Assembly: GCA_018260275.1 (NCBI GenBank)
Contig: JAGLBK010000020.1
Span: 1-20,486 of the forward strand
DNA: 20,486 nucleotides
Source of the DNA: Deinococcus sp.
GTDB taxonomy: Bacteria; Deinococcota; Deinococci; Deinococcales; Deinococcaceae
Reading direction: 5' to 3'
Positions 14,542-20,486 of this stretch are shown here, in pieces (position 1 is the first letter of the stretch; every line of letters begins with the position of its first letter). A program made the translations under genes and the position numbers. The notes beneath the pieces were generated by a model. The model searched no databases, was not told the DNA's origin, and worked only from the letters and a program-made list of their open reading frames with translations.

Positions 14542-15972
14542 TTAAACTTCGTCTAGGAGGGCGCCAAAGCGCTGATAAAGCTCGGGGCGATTGTTGCGAA
14601 TCCAGTAGCTGGCTCCGACTCCGGCCAGCAGCACCAGCAACAGCAAAACCGGAAAACTGCGAACCAGTGGGCTATCAGTACCGCTCAGAATAGGCAGGTT
14701 GCTAATCACCAGATACAGGGCGTACAGCAGGCCCAGCCCGGCCAGCACGGGCGCGACGAGGGTAGTGCCCAGCCCCTGACCCCGGCGATCACGTTGAAAA
14801 AAACGGATGATAGAGGCGCAGACCAGCAGTTGCAGCCCCACGATACCGATGGTCGCCAGGGCGCTCATCCAGTTGAAGACCACCAGAAAGGGGTCGGCCC
14901 TGAGTACTGTAAACAGCAAAATTCCGGCCAGCGCCATAGCACTCTGGAGCCAGCCCGCCTTGTACGGCGACGCATAGATGGGGTGCGTGTGTGACAGGGC
15001 CTCCCACAGCAGACCTTCGCGGCCCAGCGAGTAGAGGTAGCGCGTCAGAGCATTGTGAAAAGCCAGAATGCTGGCAAAAATGCTGGTGACTAGCAGGACG
15101 CTCATGACACTGGTCGAGAAAGCACCCGCGAACTGAGTATTGACTGTGAACCAGAAATTGGCCGAGTCCTTGGCGGCAGCACCAGCAGCAGCGTTGACAC
15201 CGTGCGCGACCACCACAGCCCAGCTACTCAGGGCGTAGAACACGGTAATAACCCCCACGGCCAGATAGGTCGCAGTGGGAATGGTGCGCTCGGGGTCACG
15301 GGCCTCTTCGCGGTAAAGGGCTGTCGCCTCAAAGCCGACATACGAGGCCAGCGCAAACATCACCGATACTCCGATAGCTCCGTGAAAAACGGTGGCGGGC
15401 ATGAAGGGTTGCAGACTCAGGCCCTGTGGTCCACCGCCACGCAGCACGACCGCTATGTCAAAAATCAGTAGAATCAGCAGCTCGGCGGCCATAAAAAAGC
15501 CGAGGAAGCGCCCGTTAAGTTCTGCGCCCCGCATGCCCAGAAACTGCACCAGGGCCGCTGCCAGCAGTGCATACAGATACCACGGCAGGTCGGCTCCCAG
15601 GTGCGATTTGACCAGGTCATTGGCAAAAAAGCCGAACAGGCCATACAGCGCCAGCTGAATAGCGGTATAAGACACCACCGCCAGCAGCGCCGAGCCGACG
15701 CCGAGGGGCCGACCCAGCCCGTGGGCAATATACGAGTAAAAGGCCCCCGAACTGGTCATGAATTTGGACATGGTGCTGTAGCCGAAGCTGAAAAGCAGCA
15801 GGATAATCCCGGCAATCACGTATGCGCCGGGCGTACCCGCGCCATTGCCAATAGCGATGGCTCCGGTCGCGCCTCCCAGCATGGAGGTCAGTGGGGCAGC
15901 CGCAGCGATCACAAAGAAGACGATCTGCCAGGGGCCTAGCGTATTCTTTTTAAGCTCAGTTGTTGCCGTCAT
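14542..15972 (-). CDS. APC-superfamily amino acid/amine permease
   Basis: A 476-residue inner-membrane transporter with about twelve helices. The helix-1 signature is FFVIAAAAPLTSMLGG, followed by GYSTMSKFMTSSGAFYSYIAHGLGRPLG (read in pieces) and the conserved YVGFEATALYREEARDPERTIP loop. These are typical of APC permeases such as the amino acid/polyamine and ethanolamine porters. AGGAGG lies 5 bases before the ATG. It lies 30 bases upstream of the amine oxidase gene and 23 bases after ALDH, so its substrate is most likely the amine oxidised by the neighbouring enzyme (inference). Confidence 0.92.
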   Translation of the reverse strand: MTATTELKKNTLGPWQIVFFVIAAAAPLTSMLGGATGAIAIGNGAGTPGAYVIAGIILLLFSFGYSTMSKFMTSSGAFYSYIAHGLGRPLGVGSALLAVVSYTAIQLALYGLFGFFANDLVKSHLGADLPWYLYALLAAALVQFLGMRGAELNGRFLGFFMAAELLILLIFDIAVVLRGGGPQGLSLQPFMPATVFHGAIGVSVMFALASYVGFEATALYREEARDPERTIPTATYLAVGVITVFYALSSWAVVVAHGVNAAAGAAAKDSANFWFTVNTQFAGAFSTSVMSVLLVTSIFASILAFHNALTRYLYSLGREGLLWEALSHTHPIYASPYKAGWLQSAMALAGILLFTVLRADPFLVVFNWMSALATIGIVGLQLLVCASIIRFFQRDRRGQGLGTTLVAPVLAGLGLLYALYLVISNLPILSGTDSPLVRSFPVLLLLVLLAGVGASYWIRNNRPELYQRFGALLDEV

Positions 15973-15995
15973 GCCGCCTCCTCATGCCTACGCCG

Positions 15996-17456
15996 TTACA
16001 GCAGCGCGGTGACAACCTTTTCGTGAGTCACATCCTCGATGCCGCTCCAGCCGCCATTTTCACGCCCGTAACCGCTTTCCTTGACTCCTCCCCAGGGCAG
16101 ACGTGGGTCGACCAGAGCAAAGCCATTGATCCAGACGGCCCCGGTGCGAATCCGGCGGGCCAGCAGGTTCGCCCGTGAGATGTCGCGGGTAAAAATGCCA
16201 GCGCTCAGGCCGTACTTGGTGTCGTTGGCAATCTTGACCGCTTCCTCGTCGCTATCAAAGGGAATCACAATGCCGACTGGCCCGAAGATTTCTTCCTGCG
16301 CCACAGTCATGTGGTTGTCTCCGACAAAGATGGTCGGCTGCACAAAGTAACCCGGCTGGCTCAGCCTTTCGCCCCCAGCGACCAACTTGGCCCCGTCCTT
16401 CTTACCTGTCTCGATAAAGCCCATCACGCGGTCTACGCTGCGCTGATTGGCAAGTGGCCCCATGGTATTGCTCATGTCGAGGGGATCGCCCAGCACCTGC
16501 GCCTTGGCCGCGCCGCCCAGCGCTTCGGCCACCGCGTCGTAGTGGCTGCGGTGAACCAGAATGCGTGTTCCCGCCGCACAAATCTGGCCTTGATTGGCAA
16601 ACAGGCCCATTGCCAGCGTCGGTACGACCTGTTCCAGATTGGCATCCTCAAGAACGATTTGCGGGGCCTTCCCTCCCAGTTCGAGGGTCAAGGGTTTGAG
16701 CTGCTCAGCCGCCGTACGCGCCAGCACCCGGCCCACCGCCCCGCCGCCGGTGTAGCTGAGCTTGGCGACCAGTGGATGCTTGACGAGGGCGTCACCCGTG
16801 ACTGGCCCCAGACCCGGCAGCATGTTGAAGACTCCGGCCGGGAAACCAGCTTCTTTGAACAGGGCAGCGACGTGCAAACTGGTCAGGGTGGCGTCTTCGG
16901 CAGGCTTGAAGACCACCGTATTCCCAGCAGCCAGTGCGGGCGCGGCCTTCCAGCCCAGGTACATGGTCGAGAAATTGTAGGCAGCGATGCTGGCAATCAC
17001 GCCCAGCGGTTCGCGGATGGTGTACGCCAGCACCGGGTGGCCCTGCATGTCGGGGACAGGAATGCTGCGGCCCTCAAGTTTGTCGGCCAGACCAGCGTAA
17101 TAGCGGTAAGTAGAAATCAGGTTGGGCAGGTCAGCGTAAGTCGCCATGGCCAGTGGCTTACCGCTGTCCAGACTTTCCAGCCGGGCCAGCTGCTCCTGGT
17201 CACGCTCGATCAGGTCGGCCAATTTGTACAGCAGTTGCCCGCGCTGCGCCCCGTCCATCTTTGACCACTCGCCACTTTCAAACTGCGCGTGGGCCGCCTG
17301 CACCGCTTTGTCTACATCCGCTACGCCCGCAGCACTGATTTCGGCCAGCACCTCACCAGTGGCTGGGTTATAGGTCTTGAAGGTGGCCCCGTCCTGGGCA
17401 TCCTGAAACTGCCCGGCGATGTACAGCTGCGTCTGGAACTCCTGTTTTGCCGTCAT
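15996..17456 (-). CDS. NAD(P)-dependent aldehyde dehydrogenase
   Basis: A 486-residue class 3 aldehyde dehydrogenase, first gene of the amine operon. Catalytic residues are Cys293 (NQGQICAAGTR), Glu259 (LELGGK) and Asn161 (AAYNFSTM, in place of the usual PWNFP). The coenzyme site has Lys184 (VVFKPAE), and EEIFGPVGIVIPF and the C-terminal WGGVKESGYGRE are also present. It is closest in pattern to the betaine/phenylacetaldehyde dehydrogenase group. The AYNFSTM variant around the oxyanion Asn may reflect substrate choice. GGGAGG lies before the ATG. It would remove the aldehyde formed by the amine oxidase and, possibly, by the PQQ dehydrogenase. Confidence 0.95.
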   Translation of the reverse strand: MTAKQEFQTQLYIAGQFQDAQDGATFKTYNPATGEVLAEISAAGVADVDKAVQAAHAQFESGEWSKMDGAQRGQLLYKLADLIERDQEQLARLESLDSGKPLAMATYADLPNLISTYRYYAGLADKLEGRSIPVPDMQGHPVLAYTIREPLGVIASIAAYNFSTMYLGWKAAPALAAGNTVVFKPAEDATLTSLHVAALFKEAGFPAGVFNMLPGLGPVTGDALVKHPLVAKLSYTGGGAVGRVLARTAAEQLKPLTLELGGKAPQIVLEDANLEQVVPTLAMGLFANQGQICAAGTRILVHRSHYDAVAEALGGAAKAQVLGDPLDMSNTMGPLANQRSVDRVMGFIETGKKDGAKLVAGGERLSQPGYFVQPTIFVGDNHMTVAQEEIFGPVGIVIPFDSDEEAVKIANDTKYGLSAGIFTRDISRANLLARRIRTGAVWINGFALVDPRLPWGGVKESGYGRENGGWSGIEDVTHEKVVTALL

Positions 17457-17619
17457 ATGTGACCTCCCAGCGGCTCTGGAACCTGAATGCGTTCCCTGCC
17501 GTCTCCTGCTGTAGTTGATGGCCCTTTCTACGCTTAAAGGCAGCCCAGGTTCTATAGTGGAAAACTACCAGGGCCGTTTCCGGAGTGTGGCATCTCTCCG
17601 GCAGGAAGGAGAACCGTTG
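17457..17619. promoter_or_regulatory. Divergent promoter region of the amine operon and its GAF-LuxR regulator
   Basis: The 163-base gap carries an inverted repeat GGAAC (17478-17482) / GTTCC (17491-17495) with an 8-base spacer next to the ALDH start. Overlapping candidate -10 boxes face in opposite directions (TATAGT 17553-17558 plus; TATAGA 17556-17551 minus). GGCCCT/AGGGCC arms (17520-17525, 17570-17575) flank them. No clear -35 is seen, as expected for activator-dependent promoters. Which repeat binds the regulator is not known. Confidence 0.35.
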
Positions 17620-18408
17620 ATGGAGCTGACCATACAAAATTTGCCTCTCTGGCAAAGGCAGTTTCTGGACGCCGGGCGACAGACCACTCCCCGGCCCATG
17701 CTGGATGTGGCGGCTCATCTGCTGTTTTACCTGTCAGAGCCGGAGACGCTGCATCAACTTGCGCTGGAACATCTACTTCAACATTTCGGGGCCGACCGTA
17801 CTGATCTGGGCTTCAGTACGGCCCAGGAGGACACCTACGCTCCACAGCACGATTGCCGGGTCAGTACTGATATTCCCACTGTGCGGAAGGTGGCTTTTCC
17901 TAATCATGATCCCGGCGTACAGGTGGTCTGGCAAAGCCCACAGGGTGTGGTTCTTGACGTGAACTGTGACCCTATCGTTAAAAATATACGTCCCTATATG
18001 CTGGAGGTACTTGGCATGCACGCCAAGCTGGCACACCGGCTGGAATACGGCGGTCAGGTCTTTGGAATGGTCTGCGTGGATCAGGTTGCTGGTCCCCGGC
18101 ACTGGCAGGAGGCCGAGAGGCTTTACCTGCACGAGTTTCTGAGGTTGGTCTTGAGCCCTTTACTGGTAGCTGGGCAGAGCTTACAGGATTGTGATCTGAC
18201 CGTCGTGGAACTGACACCAGTAGAGCGGCAACTTCTGGAGTTGCTTGGTCTGGGCCTTACGACCAAGGAGATGGCTCAGCGCCTGAACAAGTCGCCTAAT
18301 ACGGTCGAGAACCAGCTGGCGACCCTGCGTCATAAATTCAAGGTACGTAATAAAATAGAGCTGCTCAGGGCATGGACCCGTAAGACTGCCAGTTCGACGA
18401 TAATTTAG
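17620..18408 (+). CDS. GAF-domain LuxR-family transcriptional regulator
   Basis: A 262-residue regulator divergent from the amine operon. Residues about 27-185 look like a GAF-type sensory domain (MLDVAAHLLFYLSEPETLHQLALEHLLQHFGADR in pieces; LEYGGQVFGMVCVDQV; EAERLYLHEFLRLVLSPLL). Residues 197-252 are a LuxR helix-turn-helix (ELTPVERQLLELL, GLTTKEMAQRLNKSPNTVENQLATLRHKFKV). There is no receiver Asp or PAS motif, so ligand sensing by the GAF domain is likely. The ATG at 17620 has AAGGAG about 8-10 bases upstream; the in-frame ATG at 17515 would read through the presumed promoter. It probably activates the amine operon in response to an amine or aldehyde, the role FeaR plays in E. coli. It ends 15 bases from the convergent repA stop. 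Confidence 0.87.
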   Translation: MELTIQNLPLWQRQFLDAGRQTTPRPMLDVAAHLLFYLSEPETLHQLALEHLLQHFGADRTDLGFSTAQEDTYAPQHDCRVSTDIPTVRKVAFPNHDPGVQVVWQSPQGVVLDVNCDPIVKNIRPYMLEVLGMHAKLAHRLEYGGQVFGMVCVDQVAGPRHWQEAERLYLHEFLRLVLSPLLVAGQSLQDCDLTVVELTPVERQLLELLGLGLTTKEMAQRLNKSPNTVENQLATLRHKFKVRNKIELLRAWTRKTASSTII

Positions 18409-18423
18409 AATCCGTCTGAAAAG

Positions 18424-19791
18424 TTAAAGTGGGAAACCAATGATAGCTGCGGCCAGCTCAAGGGCTTTATCCCTGGGATTTTTGAGAGCGCTTAACATCG
18501 CGTCAATTCCCGAAGGAGTCAATTGCTTTACCGCGTCAAGTGCCATCGGTGAGGGTGAACGTCCAAGCTTCAACCTCAGAAGCACTGTAATGGTCTCTAA
18601 GGGTGCTTGCGGCTCAGGTAAGGGCTCTTCTACCACTTTAGACTTTGCAGGCCGCTTCTCGGGCTTCTCAGCGACAAGTGAGACATATTTCTCCGGATGT
18701 TCCAGCATGTCGTTCAGTAAACCGCCGGGATTCTTAGGCATATAGCCGGTAGCCAATCTCACGTCAAATCGGGCAACGGTTTCCTCGATAGCCTCGCGGC
18801 TCAGTGTCTTGACGTAGCGTTCAGCGATGGGAAGACTCATCCCCCTCTGAGTGAGCAGGGCAGCCACTTCTAAGTCGACAGCAACTCCTGGTGTACCAAA
18901 CTGGTAGTGAATATGCTGATTTTTACCGCTCCCCTCATACTGCACATCTGCCAGATACCCGTGACTAAGAAGCTCCTCATGAGCAGGGTCCAATGCACGA
19001 CGGATTTTATCCGCTCTGAGTGGCACAGTCGGCTGAATGCCCTCAGACAGGTTAGGTTGATCGCTCGACTTCTCGTCAATATCCAGCATTCCAAGGTGAA
19101 TCGCCCAGACACTCAGGGGAATTTCAAACGTCTGTGGTTGCTCATGCCTGATCTCCTCGAGCGTTCGGTAGAGCATCCGGGTCAGTGGCTTACGCAGCTT
19201 GCTGTAGAACTCAAAGTCAATGGCTCTGATATTGCCCGCCATAATGGACTGAATAATCTCGGTGCTCAGACGCAGGCGAAGTACAGTTTCTGCAGTGAAG
19301 CGACCTAAGGGACTGGCTTCCTGTTCCGTGACACCGACTGCAGTCATGCTGTCAATGATTCCAAAAGTATTTGACTGCCACTGACGAACACCTTTTCTGG
19401 TTCCGGTACTCCAGGCGTTGAACGTACGGTAACGGACACCGACCAGGCGTTCCAGACTTTCATGAATCCGCTTATAGGTCGTACTTCCGGGCGTCATACC
19501 GCAATGTCGGCAGATGTCGGCTGGCGTGGTTTCAATCTGCCCGTCCTGCGGTTTCCCCTGGAGCAGATACTGGGTAAGCATTGAAAAAATGATGTCTGCA
19601 TCGACACCATGAGGAACAACATGACCGCGACCTGCCATACAGGTGACATGGACACTGGAGCCGTTAGTCAGCTGGAGGTTTTTCTCCCACCCGGTTAAGC
19701 GTTCGGGAACCCGGTTCAGTCCAATGACCACCGCCAGACGAGCCAAATTTCGCTCATCTGTACCCACGATGGAGTGGCGGTCATCAGTCAT
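18424..19791 (-). CDS. repA: Plasmid replication initiator protein (RPA/RepA family, Deinococcus plasmid type)
   Basis: A 455-residue DNA-binding initiator that binds iterons and opens the origin. Residues about 60-150 and 222-300 look like two winged-helix domains (HGVDADIIFSMLTQYLL; DICRHCGMTPGSTTYKRIHESLERL; PLSVWAIHLGM). Between them is the family-typical LSTEIIQSIMAGNIRAIDFE and FYSKLRKPLTRMLYRTLEE (175-213). The C-terminal part has a proline/glutamate linker (EEPLPEPQAPLE). The ATG at 19791 lacks a Shine-Dalgarno, but TAATAT lies 9 bases upstream, which suggests an almost leaderless mRNA. Its base composition is visibly less GC-rich than the catabolic genes. The iteron origin lies directly upstream, with one inverted iteron beside its promoter, fitting autoregulation. 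Confidence 0.93.
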   Translation of the reverse strand: MTDDRHSIVGTDERNLARLAVVIGLNRVPERLTGWEKNLQLTNGSSVHVTCMAGRGHVVPHGVDADIIFSMLTQYLLQGKPQDGQIETTPADICRHCGMTPGSTTYKRIHESLERLVGVRYRTFNAWSTGTRKGVRQWQSNTFGIIDSMTAVGVTEQEASPLGRFTAETVLRLRLSTEIIQSIMAGNIRAIDFEFYSKLRKPLTRMLYRTLEEIRHEQPQTFEIPLSVWAIHLGMLDIDEKSSDQPNLSEGIQPTVPLRADKIRRALDPAHEELLSHGYLADVQYEGSGKNQHIHYQFGTPGVAVDLEVAALLTQRGMSLPIAERYVKTLSREAIEETVARFDVRLATGYMPKNPGGLLNDMLEHPEKYVSLVAEKPEKRPAKSKVVEEPLPEPQAPLETITVLLRLKLGRSPSPMALDAVKQLTPSGIDAMLSALKNPRDKALELAAAIIGFPL

Positions 19792-19800
19792 TTGACTCAG

Positions 19801-19806
19801 ATATTA
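19801..19806 (-). promoter_or_regulatory. Candidate repA -10 box (TAATAT)
   Basis: On the minus strand TAATAT is followed by 9 bases and the repA ATG, so the leader would be only a few bases long. The inverted iteron (19829-19845) occupies the -35 region, so RepA bound there would block transcription. Confidence 0.45.
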
Positions 19807-19828
19807 GAGGATCAGCGCCGAGGAAGTA

Positions 19829-19845
19829 CCGTTGGTAGTTTGGGG
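19829..19845 (-). repeat. Inverted single iteron at the repA promoter
   Basis: CCCCAAACTACCAACGG reads on the minus strand here, a perfect copy of the direct iterons at 19959-20235 in opposite orientation. It overlaps the expected -35 zone of repA. Such inverted copies usually mediate initiator autorepression. Confidence 0.85.
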
Positions 19846-19853
19846 CGGTTTTG

Positions 19854-19915
19854 CTCTTGTTGTTGCATTATATGTTTTAAATTCTTTAAAAAGAATAATG
19901 ATGCAACAACAAGAG
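19854..19915. repeat. Nested inverted repeat around an AT-rich core (origin melting/structure element)
   Basis: CTCTTGTTGTTGCAT (19854-19868) and ATGCAACAACAAGAG (19901-19915) are perfect 15-bp inverted arms. They enclose 32 AT-rich bases, within which ATTCTTT (19881-19887) and AAAGAAT (19890-19896) form a second perfect 7-bp repeat. It sits between the inverted iteron and the direct array. It could be the unwinding element, a primer or single-strand initiation hairpin, or an operator. Confidence 0.85.
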
Positions 19916-19958
19916 GGGGATGCGTTTGTCGTACCTGACGGTGTTTTTCTGTTTTTCT

Positions 19959-20235
19959 CCCCAAACTACCAACGGCCAAGAGCCGGAATTCCCCAAACTA
20001 CCAACGGTAAACGGCCATTTTCTCCCCAAACTATCAACGGTAGGGCTCTTTTCTCCCCAAACTACCAACGGCACTTTCCCCAAACTACCAACGGCTATGG
20101 ATAACCTGGGTCTACGTTTTCCCCAAACTACCAACGGCCAAGAGCCATTTTCTCCCCAAACTACCAACGGCCAAGAGTCGAAATTCCCCAAACTACCAAC
20201 GGTAAACGCCTCTTTTCTCCCCAAACTACCAACGG
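19959..20235 (+). repeat. Array of nine direct 17-bp iterons (CCCCAAACTACCAACGG)
   Basis: Copies start at 19959, 19991, 20024 (variant CTATC), 20055, 20078, 20121, 20154, 20186 and 20219. Start-to-start distances are 32, 33, 31, 23, 43, 33, 32 and 33, close to 2, 3 or 4 helical turns, so all copies face the same side of the DNA. They are the likely RepA binding sites. Spacers between copies fall into related families (CCAAGAG-type, TAAACG-type and TAGGG/TAGAA-type) and often end in TTTTCT. Confidence 0.95.
20096..20104 (-). promoter_or_regulatory. DnaA-box-like site (TTATCCATA) inside the iteron array
   Basis: On the minus strand TTATCCATA differs by one base from TTATCCACA. It lies in the single wide gap (26 bases) between iterons 5 and 6, where the start-to-start distance rises to 43. 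Location in the origin raises its credibility. Confidence 0.55.
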
Positions 20236-20486
20236 TAGAATCGGTCGTCAGTCTCACCCCCCTTGCCGCATAGGTCCAGTTCTCTGGTAGCCCGACTTCA
20301 CTCCAGCGAAAAGCTGTACATCAGCTGACACTCCACGGCGTGTTGTAGCAGGACGATCATGTCGCCCTTTACAGAAAAGGGTGTGGGCGGAAAGCCCAGG
20401 GTTTTAACCCTGGGATGGATAGCCCACGCCTCCCGATAAGGAGGCCGTGCTCAAGCTTATCGCCCCAAGCCTTAACTTTTACGCTT
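20236..20486. other. Region right of the origin; hairpins, no convincing gene
   Basis: No supported gene in these 251 bases. Besides the hairpin cluster at 20381-20445 there is AGCTG-TACAT-CAGCT (20312-20326) and a minus-strand frame of 20 codons (20360-20298) with AAGGG before its ATG. That frame is open further upstream and could be the tail of a broken gene. The sequence continues past the window edge. Confidence 0.5.
20381..20445 (+). repeat. Cluster of three nested/adjacent hairpins, possible IS end or structured RNA
   Basis: The inner stem is CCCAGGGTT (20395-20403) with AACCCTGGG (20406-20414). The outer stem is GTGTGGGC (20381-20388) with GCCCACGC (20422-20429), one wobble pair. An adjacent stem GCCTCC (20428-20433) / GGAGGC (20440-20445) has loop CGATAA and competes with the outer stem for two bases. 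Such packed hairpins occur at ends of IS200/IS605-type elements and their TnpB guide RNAs. No transposase is visible in the window, so the class is not established. Confidence 0.45.

Larger units (their letters stand above)
19792..20235. other. Iteron-controlled replication origin (oriV) region
   Basis: The stretch upstream of repA has no believable gene and combines the parts of a theta-type iteron origin. From repA outward these are the rep promoter, an inverted iteron, an AT-rich inverted-repeat segment, nine direct iterons and a DnaA-box-like site. The open frames crossing it are products of the repeats. Confidence 0.85.

Noticed and set aside
12568..14556. 662-codon open frame on the plus strand
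   Set aside because: It lies antisense to the amine oxidase gene, whose full set of catalytic motifs is on the minus strand. The frame is a GC-bias shadow with no ribosome site or recognisable domain.
19832..20104. Plus-strand frame crossing the iterons (and a minus-strand counterpart)
   Set aside because: The translation simply repeats FSPQTTNG-like units from the iterons; not a protein gene.
19959..20235. CRISPR-like appearance of the repeat array
   Set aside because: Repeats are only 17 bp, gaps vary from 6 to 26 bases, spacers are related to each other, and a RepA gene is adjacent. These are iterons.
20298..20360. Minus-strand 20-codon frame with AAGGG before ATG
   Set aside because: Very short, no recognised motif; may be a remnant tail of a broken gene, so I mention it only with the right-end region.

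Overview
The window looks like part of a Deinococcus-type plasmid, chromid or megaplasmid. The grounds are GC-rich catabolic genes with strong AGGAGG-type ribosome sites, a fused gamma/beta urease subunit of a kind I associate with Deinococcus, a leaderless-looking promoter, and an RPA-family replication initiator (Replication initiator protein A) beside an iteron origin. The genus is inferred from these features; no 16S or core housekeeping gene is present.

Layout from left to right. (1) 1-1272, minus strand: the fused urease subunit gene ureAB, then ureC running off the left edge. (2) 1695-2696, plus strand: a lipoate-protein ligase. (3) 2855-9445, minus strand: a seven-gene run read from right to left. 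It encodes a Tat-exported Rieske protein, a PQQ alcohol dehydrogenase carrying the extra aspartate that marks lanthanide-dependent enzymes, a shortened ABC permease, a family-3-like periplasmic binding protein, an ABC ATPase, an ABC-2 permease and a second binding protein. (4) 9804-12331, plus strand and divergent from (3): a complete SBP/permease/ATPase importer of the NMT1/Ssu/Tau type. (5) 12541-17456, minus strand: an amine catabolic operon of aldehyde dehydrogenase, APC permease and copper/TPQ amine oxidase. A GAF-LuxR regulator diverges from it (17620-18408). (6) 18424-20235: repA and its origin. The origin has a 15-bp inverted repeat around an AT-rich core, nine direct 17-bp iterons with one inverted copy near the rep promoter, and one DnaA-box-like site. 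(7) 20236-20486: no convincing gene, but a compact cluster of hairpins that may be a mobile-element end or a structured RNA.

How the genes may work together (inference). Region 3 resembles the lanthanide/PQQ alcohol-oxidation loci of methylotrophs (xox/lut) and Pseudomonas (ped): a periplasmic Ln-type dehydrogenase with MxaJ/XoxJ-like binding proteins and a PedABC/LutEF-like ABC-2 transporter. No cytochrome c gene is visible; a Rieske protein leads the operon where an electron acceptor would be expected. Region 5 would import a primary amine, oxidise it in the cytoplasm to an aldehyde plus H2O2 and NH3, and oxidise the aldehyde to an acid. If the substrates are aromatic (phenylethanol and phenylethylamine), both modules would meet at phenylacetaldehyde. 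The most promising novelty is the Rieske + Ln-type PQQ dehydrogenase + ABC-2/SBP operon with its divergent second ABC system.
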